DNA of 64,000 nucleotides from DATKNA01 sp963786765. Its GTDB lineage: Bacteria; Actinomycetota; Actinomycetes; Actinomycetales; Kineosporiaceae. Location of the stretch: assembly GCA_963786765.1 (NCBI GenBank), contig CAWBAJ010000017.1, positions 56,605 to 120,604 of the forward strand. Direction: 5' to 3'. A program made the position numbers and the translations under genes. Shown here in pieces: positions 46,000-56,172 of this stretch (positions within the stretch are counted from its first letter, which is position 1; the number at the start of each line of letters is the position of its first letter). Below the pieces are notes generated by a model. It worked only from the letters and a program-made list of their open reading frames with translations, was not told the DNA's origin and searched no databases.

Positions 46000-47562
46000 G
46001 TGTCCATCCCTGCCCAGACCACCACCCCTCCCGTCTATCCCGAGAAGATCGACGGCGCCGTCCTGAAGATCGCCGGCGTGGTCGTCCTCGGGGCCGTCAT
46101 GTCGATCCTCGACATCACGGTCGTCAACGTCGCGCTGCCGACCTTCCAGACCGTCTTCGCCAGCCCCGGCCAGCAGCTCGCCTACTCGACGGTGGCCTGG
46201 ACGGTCACCGCCTATACGCTCGCCCTGGCCACCGTGATCCCGCTGACCGGTTGGGCTGCGGACAGGTTCGGTACCAAGCGGCTCTACATCCTCGCGCTCG
46301 TCCTGTTCACGGCCGGCTCGGCGCTCTGCGCGGCGGCGGCCTCGATCCAGATGCTCATCGGCTTCCGGGTCCTGCAGGGCCTCGGCGGCGGCATGCTCAT
46401 GCCGCTCGGCATGACGATCATGACGAGGGCGGCCGGTCCCAAGCGGATGGGCCGGCTGATGGCGATCCTCGGCATCCCGATGCTGCTCGGCCCGATCTGC
46501 GGCCCCATCCTGGGCGGCTGGCTGATCGAGAACGCGAGCTGGCACTGGATCTTCCTGATCAACGTGCCGATCGGCCTGGTCGCCGCGATCTACGCGCTGT
46601 TCGCGCTGCCGAGCGACAACCCGCACCCGAGCGAGTCGCTCGACGTCCTCGGCGTGATCCTGATGTCGCCCGGCCTGGCGCTGTTCCTCTACGGGGTGTC
46701 CTCGATCCCCGGCGAGGGCACGTTCCGCTCGGCCAAGGTGCTCATCCCGATGACCATCGGCGTGGTGCTCATGGTCGCGTTCGTCCTGCACACCTTCCGG
46801 CCGGAGCACCCGCTGCTCGACCTGCGCCTGTTCGCCAACCGCGACCTGCGCGCCGCGACGACGACCATGTTCCTGTTCGGCGCCGCGTTCTTCGGCGGTC
46901 TGCTGCTCGTCCCGACGTACTTCCAGCAGGTTCGGGGCGCGTCCACCCTCGAGGCCGGTCTGCTCGTCGCCCCGCAGGGCATCGGCGCCATGGTGACCAT
47001 GCCTGTCGCGGGCGCGCTGTCCGACCGCATCCCGGTCGGGCGGATCGTGCCCTTCGGCCTGGTGCTGATCACCGGCGGCATGTTCGCGCTGACCCAGCTC
47101 ACGTCCACGACGCCGTACTCCCAGATCATCATCGTCCTGTTCATCATGGGCCTCGGCATGGGCATGACCATGATGCCGATCATGACATCGGCGCTGCGGA
47201 CGTTGCGGGCGTCCGAGGTCGCGCGCGGCTCGACGCTGCTCAACATCGTCCAGCAGATCGCGAGCTCCGTGGGCGTCGCGGTGATGTCCGTGGTCCTGAC
47301 GAACAACCTGCAGTCCTACCCGCTCGCCCGGCCCGCCATCGGGACCTGGTACAACCCCGCACTCAAGGCGAACTTCCCCGGTGGAGCGGCGGGGATCGCG
47401 AAGGGACTCGCCGACGCCGCGCAGGCCTTCGCGAGCACCTACTGGGTGGCCGCCATCCTCGTCGCGTGCACCTTCATCCCGGCGTTCTTCCTGCCCCGCA
47501 AGCACGAGGAGTCGCACCTGCTCGACGAAACCCAGGCGGCAGCGCCAGTCGTCATCCACTGA
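46000..47562 (+). CDS. MFS drug exporter, DHA2 (EmrB/QacA) family
   Basis: A 520-residue protein from the GTG at 46000 with 14 transmembrane helices. Family motifs are clear: motif D1/helix 1 LGAVMSILDITVVNVALPTF, motif A in GWAADRFGTKRLYILALVLF, motif B in RVLQGLGGGMLMPLGMTIMT and motif C in LGPICGPILGGWLIENASWH. DHA2 proteins export drugs, dyes or lipids with proton antiport. No regulator gene is adjacent. A strong hairpin follows 18 bp after the stop. Confidence 0.93.
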   Translation: MSIPAQTTTPPVYPEKIDGAVLKIAGVVVLGAVMSILDITVVNVALPTFQTVFASPGQQLAYSTVAWTVTAYTLALATVIPLTGWAADRFGTKRLYILALVLFTAGSALCAAAASIQMLIGFRVLQGLGGGMLMPLGMTIMTRAAGPKRMGRLMAILGIPMLLGPICGPILGGWLIENASWHWIFLINVPIGLVAAIYALFALPSDNPHPSESLDVLGVILMSPGLALFLYGVSSIPGEGTFRSAKVLIPMTIGVVLMVAFVLHTFRPEHPLLDLRLFANRDLRAATTTMFLFGAAFFGGLLLVPTYFQQVRGASTLEAGLLVAPQGIGAMVTMPVAGALSDRIPVGRIVPFGLVLITGGMFALTQLTSTTPYSQIIIVLFIMGLGMGMTMMPIMTSALRTLRASEVARGSTLLNIVQQIASSVGVAVMSVVLTNNLQSYPLARPAIGTWYNPALKANFPGGAAGIAKGLADAAQAFASTYWVAAILVACTFIPAFFLPRKHEESHLLDETQAAAPVVIH

Positions 47563-47579
47563 GCTCTGTCCGCTCGCCC

Positions 47580-47625
47580 GGCGCCCCAGCCACCTCCGGC
47601 CTCGGCCGGTCGTGGCTGGGGCGCC
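47580..47625 (+). terminator. terminator hairpin after the MFS gene
   Basis: GGCGCCCCAGCCAC pairs perfectly with GTGGCTGGGGCGCC (14 bp). The loop contains a smaller CCGGCC/GGCCGG stem. It lies between the exporter stop and valS. Confidence 0.85.
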
Positions 47626-47689
47626 GTGGTCTCGGCTCCGGCGGGAAATGGCGCGAGGGCACGCGGGCGCGCTCCGTAGACTTGACCTC

Positions 47690-50355
47690 ATGTCCACCAC
47701 ACCCACCGCGGAGCAGCCGCGCCCCACGACCAGCCTGCCGCCCCAGTACGCGCCGGCTGACGTAGAGGGACCGCTGTACGAGCGGTGGGTCGAGCGCGGC
47801 TACTTCACGGCCGACGCCGCCAGCGACAAGCCGCCGTACTGCATCGTCATCCCGCCGCCGAACGTCACCGGCAGCCTGCATCTGGGCCACGCGTTCCAGC
47901 ACACCCTGATGGACGCTCTGACCCGGCGGCGCCGCATGCAGGGGTACGAGGCGCTCTGGTTGCCCGGCATGGACCACGCCGGCATCGCCACCCAGACGCT
48001 CGTCGAGCGCCGCCTGGCCGAGACCGAGGGCAAGAGCAGGCACGACTACACCCGCGAGGAGTTCGTCGCGAAGGTGTGGGCGTGGAAGGAGGAGTTCGGA
48101 GGGAAGATCCTCGGCCAGATGCGCCGCCTCGGCGAGGGCCTGGACTGGAGCCGTGAGCGGTTCACGATGGACGAGGGCCTGTCCCGCGCCGTCCAGACCA
48201 TCTTCAAGCGCCTCTACGACGACGGGCTCATCTACCGCGCCGAGCGGATCATCAACTGGTGCCCGCGCTGCCTCACCGCGCTGTCCGACATCGAGGTGGA
48301 CCACCACGACGACGAGGGCGAGCTCGTCAGCATCCGCTACGGCGACCCCTCCGATTTCTCGGAGTCGTCCATCGTCGTCGCGACGACGCGGGCCGAGACG
48401 ATGCTCGGCGACACCGCCGTCGCAGTCCACCCGGACGACGACCGCTACCGCCATCTCGTCGGCACGACCGTGCAGCTGCCGCTCACCGGCCGGCGCATCC
48501 CGGTCGTCGCGGACGAGCACGTCGACCCCTCGTTCGGGACCGGCGCCGTGAAGGTCACGCCCGCTCACGACCCGAACGACTTCGAGATCGGTCGCCGGCA
48601 CGGGCTGGCGAACCTGACGGTGCTCGACGAGCGCGGCGTCGTCACGGCCCCCGGCCCCTTCCAGGGGCTCGACCGGTTCGAGGCCCGGCCGGCCGTCGTC
48701 GCCGCCCTGCGCGAGGAGGGCCGGATCGTCGCGGAGAAGCGGCCGTACGTCCACGCCGTCGGGCACTGCATGCGCTGCGACACGGTGGTCGAGCCCCGGC
48801 TGTCGGAGCAGTGGTTCGTCAAGGTCGAGCCGCTCGCGAAGGCGGCCGGTGACGCCGTCCGCGACGGTCGCGTGACGATCCACCCGGCGACGATGGCGCC
48901 GCGGTACTTCGAGTGGGTCGACAACATGCACGACTGGTGCATCTCGCGGCAGTTGTGGTGGGGCCACCGGATCCCGGTCTGGTACGGCCCGGACGGCGAG
49001 ATGCGCTGCGTCGGCCCCGACGAGCAGGCACCCGAGGGCTGGCGGCAGGACCCGGACGTCCTCGACACCTGGTTCTCCAGCGCGCTGTGGCCGTTCTCGA
49101 CCCTCGGCTGGCCGGAGGAGACGCCGGATCTGCGCCGCTTCTACCCGACGGACGTCCTGCTGACCGGGTACGACATCATCTTCTTCTGGGTCGCCCGGAT
49201 GATGATGTTCGGCCTCTACGCGATGGACGGCGTCGAGCCGTTCCGGACCGTCGCGCTCACCGGGCTCGTCCGCGACAAGTTCGGCCGGAAGATGAGCAAG
49301 TCCAAGGGCAACTCCGTGGACCCGCTCGACTTCATGGACGCCTACGGCTCCGACGCGCTGCGCTTCACCCTCGCCCGCGGTGCCAACCCCGGCACCGACG
49401 TGCCGATCAGCGACGAGTGGGTCCAGGGCAGCCGCAACTTCTGCACGAAGCTCTGGAACGCCACCCGCTTCGCCCTCCTCAACGGCGCGACGGTGCGCGG
49501 CGACCTGCCGGCGCCGCAGGAGCAGTCCGTCGTGGACCGCTGGATCCTCGCCCGGCTCGCCGCCGTGACCGGGCAGGTCGACGAGGCCTACGAGGACTTC
49601 CAGTTCGCCCGGGCCACGGAGACGCTGTACCACTTCGTCTGGGACGAGCTCTGCGACTGGTACCTGGAGCTGGCCAAGCTCGTGCTCCGCGGGGGCGGAC
49701 GGAGGCCGAAGTCACCCGGCGCGTCCTGGGGGAGGTGCTGGACGTCGTCCTGCGCCTCCTGCACCCGGTGGTCCCCTTCGTCACCGAAGTGCTCTGGACG
49801 GAGCTCACCGGGGGCGAGTCGATCGTGATCGCGGCCTGGCCGTCCGCTCAGCGGGCCGGGGCGGATGCCGACAGCGACGCCGGCACCGCGATCGCCGAGG
49901 TCGCCGCCCTCCAGAAGCTCGTCACCGAGATCCGCAGGTTCCGCTCCGACCAGGGGCTGCGCCCGGGGCGGCGGGTCCCGGCGCAGCTGTCCGGTCTCGC
50001 GCGCACGCCGCTCACCGACCACGAGGCGCAGGTGCGAGCCCTGGCCGACCTGGAGCCGGCAGGGGACGGGTTCACGCCGTCCGCCACGCTCGCGGTCTCC
50101 GCCGCCGGCGCTGCGGTCACCGTCGAGCTCGACCTGTCCGGGACGGTGGACGTCGCCGCCGAGCGGCGCCGCCTAGGCAGGGACCGCGAGGCCGCTGCGA
50201 AGCTGCAGGCGCAGTCGCAGGGCAAGCTCGCGAACGCCGACTTCCTTGCGAAGGCCCCCGAGGCGGTCGTGGCGAAGGTGCAGGCCCAGCTCGAGAGCGC
50301 CGAGGCGGACCTGCGCCGCCTCGACGCCGCCCTGGCGGCGCTGCCGGCGGGCTAG
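47690..50355 (+). CDS. valS: valyl-tRNA synthetase, one frameshift
   Basis: The ATG at 47690 gives MSTTPTAEQPRPTTSLPPQY, followed by the class I signature PPPNVTGSLHLGHAFQHTLM (HIGH site near residue 65), the editing domain (TTRAETMLGDTAVAVHPDDD), WGHRIPVWYG and the KMSKSKGNS loop (about residue 534). An indel near 49700 shifts the frame; the rest (VLGEVLDVVLRLLHPVVPFV and the C-terminal coiled coil LANADFLAKAPEAVVAKVQA) continues to the stop at 50355. About 888 residues is normal. An essential gene, so the shift must be a sequence error. folC follows after 61 bp. Confidence 0.95.
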
Positions 50356-50416
50356 CGGCGGACCCACCGCCACGGCGGGAGCAGGTGTCAGCGGCCCAGG
50401 GCCTAGCATCGGGCGG

Positions 50417-51769
50417 GTGGCGAGCGGGAACGAGCGGCCGGCGAACCGGCTCGGCGAGGTCGAGAGCGCGATCCTGGCGCGGGCGCCGGAGCACGACCTC
50501 GTGCCCAGCCTCGACCGGATCGCCGCGGTCTGCGGGTTGCTGGGCGACCCACAGAAGGCGTTCCGCGCGGTGCACGTCACCGGCACGAACGGCAAGACGT
50601 CGACGACCCGCCTCGTCGAGCGGCTGCTGCGCGAGCACGGCCTGCGTACGGGTCGGTTCACCAGCCCGCACCTGCTCGAGGTGCGTGAGCGCATCGCCGT
50701 GGACGGCGACTCCCTGCCCCCCGACCGCTTCGTGGAGACCTACGACGACGTCATCCCTTACGTCGACCTCGTCGACGGCCGCAGCGCGGCCGCGGGAGAG
50801 CCGCGGATGACGTTCTTCGAGGTGCTCGTGGCGATGGCCTACGCCGCGTTCGCGGACGCCCCCGTCGAGGTGGCCGCCGTCGAGGTCGGCATGGGCGGCG
50901 CCTGGGACGCGACGAACGTCCTCGACGCCCAGGTCGCGGTTGTGATGCCGATCGCGCTGGACCACCAGCGGTTCCTCGGCTACGACGTCGCCTCGATCGC
51001 CGCGGAGAAGGCGGGGATCATCAAGCCCGCCGCTGTCGCCGTCCTGTCGGACCAGCAGCCCGAGGCCGCCCAGGTGCTCCTGCGGCGGTGCGCCGAGGTG
51101 GGTGCCACCCCCCTTCGCGAGGGCCTGGAGTTCGGGGTGGCCGCTCGCGAGATCGCCGTCGGCGGACAGCTGCTCACCCTGAGCGCGGGCGGGACCTACG
51201 AGGACGTGTTCCTCCCGCTGTACGGGGAGCACCAGGCCCACAACGCCGCGTGCGCCGTCGCAGCCGCCGAGGCCCTGCTCGGTGCGTCCGCTGGGGGCCT
51301 GGACGCCGACGTCGTCCGGGCGGCGCTCTCGGACGCCGACTCGCCCGGCCGCCTCGAAGTGCTGCGGGGAGGGCCGACGGTGCTCGTCGACGCGGCCCAC
51401 AACCCCGCGGGCGCCGCCGTGCTCACCGAGGCGCTGCGGGAGGCGTTCACGTTCACCCGGCTCGTCGGCGTCGTGGGGGTGCTCGCGGACAAGGACGCCG
51501 AGGGCATCCTCGGGGCGCTCGAACCGGTGCTCGACGAGGTCGTGATCACCCGGTCGACCTCGCCCAGGGCGATCGACCCCGACGAGCTCGCCGAGATCGC
51601 GGTGGACGTGTTCGGCGACGACCGGGTGCACGTCGCGGCCCGGCTCGACGACGCGCTCGACACCGCGATCGGCCGGGCCGAGGAGGGCGGCCTCGTCGGG
51701 GGCGGCGTCCTCGTCACCGGCTCCATCACCCTCGCCGCCGACGTGCGGCGACTCCTGCGGGCACGGTAG
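50417..51769 (+). CDS. folC: bifunctional folylpolyglutamate / dihydrofolate synthase
   Basis: A 450-residue protein from the GTG at 50417. The P-loop is VHVTGTNGKTSTTRLVERLL (about residues 54-73), followed by TGRFTSPHLLEVRERIAVDG, MTFFEVLVAMAYAAFAD, VEVGMGGAWDATNVLDAQVA and the C-terminal Rossmann-like domain with VLVDAAHNPAGAAVLTEAL. The enzyme adds glutamate to dihydropteroate and to folates. The order valS-folC-DUF4233 is conserved in actinobacteria. Confidence 0.95.
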   Translation: MASGNERPANRLGEVESAILARAPEHDLVPSLDRIAAVCGLLGDPQKAFRAVHVTGTNGKTSTTRLVERLLREHGLRTGRFTSPHLLEVRERIAVDGDSLPPDRFVETYDDVIPYVDLVDGRSAAAGEPRMTFFEVLVAMAYAAFADAPVEVAAVEVGMGGAWDATNVLDAQVAVVMPIALDHQRFLGYDVASIAAEKAGIIKPAAVAVLSDQQPEAAQVLLRRCAEVGATPLREGLEFGVAAREIAVGGQLLTLSAGGTYEDVFLPLYGEHQAHNAACAVAAAEALLGASAGGLDADVVRAALSDADSPGRLEVLRGGPTVLVDAAHNPAGAAVLTEALREAFTFTRLVGVVGVLADKDAEGILGALEPVLDEVVITRSTSPRAIDPDELAEIAVDVFGDDRVHVAARLDDALDTAIGRAEEGGLVGGGVLVTGSITLAADVRRLLRAR

Positions 51770-51776
51770 GAGCCGC

Positions 51777-52127
51777 GTGCGCTCGCCCCGCCGGACCCTC
51801 GCCGCTGCCGTCGTCTCGCTGGAGGCCTTCGTGGTCTTCTTCGCGGGCCTGGTGGCGAAGGGACTGTCGACGCTGTCGACGGGTGCTGCGCTCGCCGTCT
51901 TCGGCGGCCTCGCCATCGCGTGCGTGCTGACCGCCGGCCTGCTCGGACGCCCGTGGGGCTACGCGTTCGGCTGGGCCGTGCAGGCCGCAGTGATCGTCAC
52001 GGGCTTCTGGGTGCCCGTCATGTTCTTCCTCGGGGCGCTGTTCGCCGTCCTGTGGTTCGTCGCCCTGCGGCAGGGCGCGCGCATCGAGCGCGAGCGGGCG
52101 GAGTACGCCGCCAGGACGGGCACCTGA
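51777..52127 (+). CDS. DUF4233 membrane protein
   Basis: A 116-residue protein from the GTG at 51777, 7 bp after folC, so it is co-transcribed. It has four hydrophobic segments (TLAAAVVSLEAFVVFFAGLV, AALAVFGGLAIACVLTAGLL, FGWAVQAAVIVTGFWVPVMF, LGALFAVLWFVALR) and a charged C-terminus. DUF4233 proteins almost always follow folC in actinobacteria (Rv2446c in M. tuberculosis). The function is unknown. ndk, the usual next gene, is absent here. Confidence 0.9.
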   Translation: MRSPRRTLAAAVVSLEAFVVFFAGLVAKGLSTLSTGAALAVFGGLAIACVLTAGLLGRPWGYAFGWAVQAAVIVTGFWVPVMFFLGALFAVLWFVALRQGARIERERAEYAARTGT

Positions 52128-52226
52128 ACGGAAGCAGGCCCGGCACCCTTTGTCACGATGACGTCTCGCTTCGGACTCTTTCTGGTCGAAGTCTTCCTGA
52201 CGCAAGTCGAAGCGCGTAACCTCCGA

Positions 52227-52235
52227 GAAACTTTC
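52227..52235. promoter_or_regulatory. candidate ROK operator (GAAA-C-TTTC)
   Basis: GAAACTTTC is a perfect inverted repeat 15 bp before the ROK gene start, between CCGA and GG. ROK repressors usually bind A/T-centred palindromes of this kind in front of their own operons, so autoregulation is likely. Two GTCGAAG words lie just upstream (52174 and 52206). Confidence 0.45.
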
Positions 52236-52249
52236 GGCTGCTCGAGGAG

Positions 52250-53452
52250 GTGCGGAGGCTCGTGGACCGAGTCGGCGCCCGCCCCGAGAACGGCCACCAG
52301 GCTCGTCTGCTGCGCCTGCTCCGTGACCGCGGCCAGGCATCCCGCGCGGAGCTCGGCGAGGCGGTGGGGCTCTCGAAGTCCAAGGTCGCCGTCGAGCTCG
52401 ACCGGCTCATCGAGCTCGGGCTGGTCGAACCGAAGGGCCTCGCGGAGTCCCGTGGGGGGCGGCGCTCCCATCTCGTGGGGCTCGCCGGAACCCTGCGCTT
52501 CGTCGGCATCGACATCGGGGCCACCTCCATCGACGTCGCGATCACCGACGGTGAGCTGCGCCTGCTCGCGCACGCCGGCGCCCCCAGTGACGTCCGGCGT
52601 GGCCCGAAGGTGGTCCTCCAGGAGGCGCTGGACCTGGTCGCCAAGCTGCGCGCGGACGGTGCGGCGGCGGAGGTCCACGGCGTGGGCGTCGGCGTCCCCG
52701 GCCCGGTCAGCCAGCGCCAGGGAGCCCCCGTGATGCCACCGATCATGCCGGGCTGGAACGGCTTCCCCGTGCGTGACAGTCTCGCCGCGGCCCTCGGCGC
52801 GCCGGTCATGGTCGACAACGACGTGAACATCATGGCGCTCGGCGAGCTCCACGCGGGGACCGCGCGCAGCGTCGACGACTTCCTCTTCGTCAAGCTCGGC
52901 ACCGGCATCGGCTGCGGGCTCATCCTGGGCGGCCAGGTGTACCGGGGCGCCGACGGCGCGGCCGGCGACATCGGGCACATCCGCATCGACGACGCGGGCC
53001 CCACCTGCACCTGCGGCAACCAGGGCTGCCTCGAGGCCTGGTTCGGGGGGGCTGCGCTCGCCCGCGACGCCGAGGCGGCCGCACGCTCCGGCGGCTCCGG
53101 CCTCCTCGCAGAGCGGCTGGCCGACGAAGGCGCGCTCACCGCCGAGGACGTCGGGGCCGCGGCCGCCGCCGGTGACCCGGTCGCCGTCGGGCTGGTGCGC
53201 GCCGGCGGCCAGCGGCTCGGCCTCGCGCTCGCCTCGCTCGTCAACTTCTTCAACCCCGCCCTCGTCGTCATCGGTGGCGGCGTCGCGGGGCTCGGCCACC
53301 CACTGCTCGCCGAGATCCGCGGCGTCGTCTACCGCCGGTCACTGCCACTGGCGACGGGGAACCTGCCGATCGTCCTGTCCGAGCTCGGCGGGACCGCCGG
53401 CGTCATCGGTGCCGCCCGCCTCGTCTCGGACTCCGTCTTCAGCACCGCCTGA
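52250..53452 (+). CDS. ROK-family transcriptional regulator
   Basis: A 400-residue protein from the GTG at 52250 (GTG 52262 is also possible). The N-terminal winged helix reads HQARLLRLLRDRGQASRAEL then GEAVGLSKSKVAVELDRLIE. The sugar-kinase-like part has the ATP-type motif FVGIDIGATSIDVAITD, the catalytic block VMVDNDVNIMALGELHAGTA, GTGIGCGLILGGQVYRGADG and the zinc motif CTCGNQGCLEAW (about residue 252). It is the likely local repressor of the ABC operon that follows, releasing DNA when its sugar ligand binds. The next gene starts 37 bp downstream. Confidence 0.92.
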   Translation: MRRLVDRVGARPENGHQARLLRLLRDRGQASRAELGEAVGLSKSKVAVELDRLIELGLVEPKGLAESRGGRRSHLVGLAGTLRFVGIDIGATSIDVAITDGELRLLAHAGAPSDVRRGPKVVLQEALDLVAKLRADGAAAEVHGVGVGVPGPVSQRQGAPVMPPIMPGWNGFPVRDSLAAALGAPVMVDNDVNIMALGELHAGTARSVDDFLFVKLGTGIGCGLILGGQVYRGADGAAGDIGHIRIDDAGPTCTCGNQGCLEAWFGGAALARDAEAAARSGGSGLLAERLADEGALTAEDVGAAAAAGDPVAVGLVRAGGQRLGLALASLVNFFNPALVVIGGGVAGLGHPLLAEIRGVVYRRSLPLATGNLPIVLSELGGTAGVIGAARLVSDSVFSTA

Positions 53453-53489
53453 ACTCTCCCGCCTCAGCCACGACCAGAACGGAGGCCGC

Positions 53490-55010
53490 GTGACCGACGT
53501 CCCGCTGCTGCAGATGCGCGGCATCGTCAAGCAGTTCCCGGGCGTACGCGCGCTCGACGGCATCGACCTGACGGTGCGGGCGGGGGAGGTGCACTGCCTG
53601 CTCGGCCAGAACGGGGCCGGGAAGTCCACCCTCATCAAGGTCCTCGCCGGGGCCCACCAGCCCGACGAGGGCGAGGTGCTCTGGCAGGGGACGCCGGTGA
53701 GCCTCGCGAACCCGATCGCGGCGCTGAAGCTGGGCATCGCCACCATCTACCAGGAGCTCGACCTCGTCGAAGGGCTCTCCGTCTCCGACAACATCCATCT
53801 CGGCCACGAGAACGCGACCGGCGGCTTCGTGCACCGGCGCGACCAGGTCGAGAACACTCGCCGGCTGCTCGCCCGGCTCGGCCACGCGGAGATCAACCCC
53901 AATCGCGAGGTGGGCCGGCTGTCCGCCGCCGCGCGGCAGGTGGTCAGTATGGCGCGCGCCCTCGCGCGGGACGCCCGGCTCGTCATCATGGACGAGCCGT
54001 CCGCAGTGCTCGCACACGACGAGGTCGAGAACCTCTTCCGGCTCGTGGGACAGCTCACGGAGGACGGCGTGGCCGTCGTCTACATCTCGCACCGGCTGGA
54101 GGAGATCCGCCGGATCGGGGACGTCGTCACGGTGCTCAAGGACGGCCGCACCGTCGCCACAGACCTGCCGGCGCGCAGCACCCCCACCCGCGACGTCGTC
54201 CGGCTGATGACCGGCCGGAACGTGGAGTACGTCTTCCCGCCGCGCCGCCCCGTGGGCACCGAGGCGGACCAGGCCGCCGAGGTGCTCCGGGTCGAGGGGC
54301 TCTCGCTCGCGGGAGCCTTCCGCGAGGTGGACGTCACGATCCACGCGGGCGAGATCGTCGGCATCGCGGGGCTCGTCGGGTCCGGCCGCTCGGAGATCCT
54401 GGAGACGATCTACGGCGCGCGGCGGCGGACGGCGGGGCGCGTCGTCGTCGCCGGGCGCGAACTGGGCGCCAGGGCCGGGACGAGCGCTGCGGTGCGTGCG
54501 GGCCTCGCGCTCGCCCCCGAGGAGCGGAAGGCCCAGGCTCTGCTCCTGGACCAGAGCGTCACGAGAAACGTGTCGCTGGCGACCCTGACCCGGTTCGCCC
54601 GGGTCGGCTGGCTCGACCGCCGCCGGGAGAACGCGGACGCCGCGGAGATCACCCGCAGCCTCGACGTCCGGCCCGCCGACCCGAGCCGCCCGGTCCGCAC
54701 GCTCTCGGGCGGGAACCAGCAGAAGGTCGTCGTCGCGCGGTGGCTGCTCGGCTCGACCAAGGTCCTCCTGCTGGACGAGCCGACCCGGGGCGTCGACGTC
54801 GGCGCCCGGTCGGAGCTCTACACCGTCGTCCGCCGGCTCGCGGACTCCGGCGTCGGTGTCCTCCTCGTCTCCAGCGAGGTGCCCGAGGTGCTCGGCCTCG
54901 CCGACCGGGTGCTGGTGCTGCGCGAGGGCCGTGTCGTGCATCAGGCCCGGGCCGAGGACCTGGACGAGTCCACCGTGCTCGACCTCGTGATGGAAGGGAG
55001 TGCCGCATGA
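53490..55010 (+). CDS. CUT2-family sugar ABC transporter ATP-binding protein
   Basis: A 506-residue tandem ATPase from the GTG at 53490. The first nucleotide-binding domain has Walker A GQNGAGKST (about residue 40), the Q loop in ATIYQELDLVEGLSV, a degenerate signature LSAAARQVVSMARAL and Walker B LVIMDEPSAVLA. The second has a reduced P-loop (GLVGSGRSE), the full signature LSGGNQQKVVVARWL and LLLDEPTRGVDVG. This pattern is that of RbsA/XylG/MglA proteins. It energises the permease encoded by the next gene, whose ATG overlaps its stop. Confidence 0.94.
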   Translation: MTDVPLLQMRGIVKQFPGVRALDGIDLTVRAGEVHCLLGQNGAGKSTLIKVLAGAHQPDEGEVLWQGTPVSLANPIAALKLGIATIYQELDLVEGLSVSDNIHLGHENATGGFVHRRDQVENTRRLLARLGHAEINPNREVGRLSAAARQVVSMARALARDARLVIMDEPSAVLAHDEVENLFRLVGQLTEDGVAVVYISHRLEEIRRIGDVVTVLKDGRTVATDLPARSTPTRDVVRLMTGRNVEYVFPPRRPVGTEADQAAEVLRVEGLSLAGAFREVDVTIHAGEIVGIAGLVGSGRSEILETIYGARRRTAGRVVVAGRELGARAGTSAAVRAGLALAPEERKAQALLLDQSVTRNVSLATLTRFARVGWLDRRRENADAAEITRSLDVRPADPSRPVRTLSGGNQQKVVVARWLLGSTKVLLLDEPTRGVDVGARSELYTVVRRLADSGVGVLLVSSEVPEVLGLADRVLVLREGRVVHQARAEDLDESTVLDLVMEGSAA

Positions 55011-56062
55011 GCGGCGACGCCGTGAGGGATCAGCCCACCAGCCCGGCGGGAGTCACGCCCGGCGGAGGAGCGGTCCCGCAGGAACCGAGGACAGCGGGCG
55101 GGGTGGGAGCCGGGCTGCGCGGCCGCTGGGTGAACGTGGAGGTTCGCAACCTCGGCCTGGTCGCCGTCCTCGCCGTGCTGCTCGTGGTCGGCACGCTCAC
55201 GAGCGACACCTTCCTGACCCAGAACAACATCGAGAACATCCTCGTGAGCTCGTCGGTCATCGGCGTCGTCACCGTCGGCGTGACCCTCGTGATCATCGGC
55301 GGCGGCATCGACCTGTCCGTCGGGGCGCTCGTCGCGCTCGCCTCCGTCTGGGCGACCACGGTGCAGACGCAGTCGTACGGGGCGGTCGTCATGATCCTCT
55401 GCGCGCTGACCGTCGGGGCCGTGGCCGGCCTGATCAACGGTGTGCTCATCGCCTACGGCAACCTCGTGCCCTTCATCGTCACGCTGGCGATGCTCGTCAG
55501 CGCCCGCGGCCTCGCCGCGCGGCTCGCGCAGAACCGGACCCAGATCGTCACGGACCAGACGATCATCGGCATCGCCACCAGCGACTTCCTCGGCATCCCC
55601 GTGCTGATCTGGATCCTCGCCGTCGTCGTCGGGCTCGGCTGGATCCTGCTCAACCGGACCACGTTCGGGCGCCGGACGATCGCGATCGGCGGGAACGCCG
55701 AGGCCGCCCGGCTCGCGGGTATCGACGTCCGGCGCACGACCGTGCTGCTGTACGTGATCTCGGGGCTGTGCTGCGGGATCGCGGCGGTCATGATCATGTC
55801 TCGGACGACGACCGGGTCCAGCACGCACGGGGAGCTCTACGAGCTCGACGCGATCGCCGCCGCGATCATCGGCGGCACTCTCCTGTCCGGTGGCCGGGGC
55901 ACGATCATCGGATCCCTGCTGGGGGTGCTCGTCTTCACGACGATCACCAACATCTTCATCCTCAACAACCTGGCGACCGAGACCCAGAACATCGCCAAGG
56001 GCGTGATCATCATCGCTGCCGTGCTCCTGCAGCGCCGAGCCACCCGCACCCGCGTCACCTGA
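55007..56062 (+). CDS. CUT2-family sugar ABC transporter permease
   Basis: A 351-residue protein whose ATG at 55007 overlaps the ATPase stop (ATGA). A polar N-terminal extension of about 45 residues precedes eight to ten transmembrane helices. The family signature (GGGIDLSVGALVALASVWAT, IALGGNAEAARLAGI-like text GGNAEAARLAGIDV and AIIGGTLLSGGRGTIIGSLL) is of the RbsC/XylH type. It forms the membrane channel of the importer. Confidence 0.94.
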   Translation: MSGDAVRDQPTSPAGVTPGGGAVPQEPRTAGGVGAGLRGRWVNVEVRNLGLVAVLAVLLVVGTLTSDTFLTQNNIENILVSSSVIGVVTVGVTLVIIGGGIDLSVGALVALASVWATTVQTQSYGAVVMILCALTVGAVAGLINGVLIAYGNLVPFIVTLAMLVSARGLAARLAQNRTQIVTDQTIIGIATSDFLGIPVLIWILAVVVGLGWILLNRTTFGRRTIAIGGNAEAARLAGIDVRRTTVLLYVISGLCCGIAAVMIMSRTTTGSSTHGELYELDAIAAAIIGGTLLSGGRGTIIGSLLGVLVFTTITNIFILNNLATETQNIAKGVIIIAAVLLQRRATRTRVT

Positions 56063-56172
56063 TCCCACCCCGGCCCCGGCGACTCGTGTGCGCTCGCCGT
56101 GGTCACCCGCGTGCTCGAGGCCACGGAAAGCGCACACAAGTGGCACACACAACCCAACGAAAGAGGTCAACG

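Noticed and set aside
47626..47689. T-box riboswitch before valS
   Set aside because: The leader after the terminator is only about 60 bp and shows no T-box sequence or specifier hairpin.
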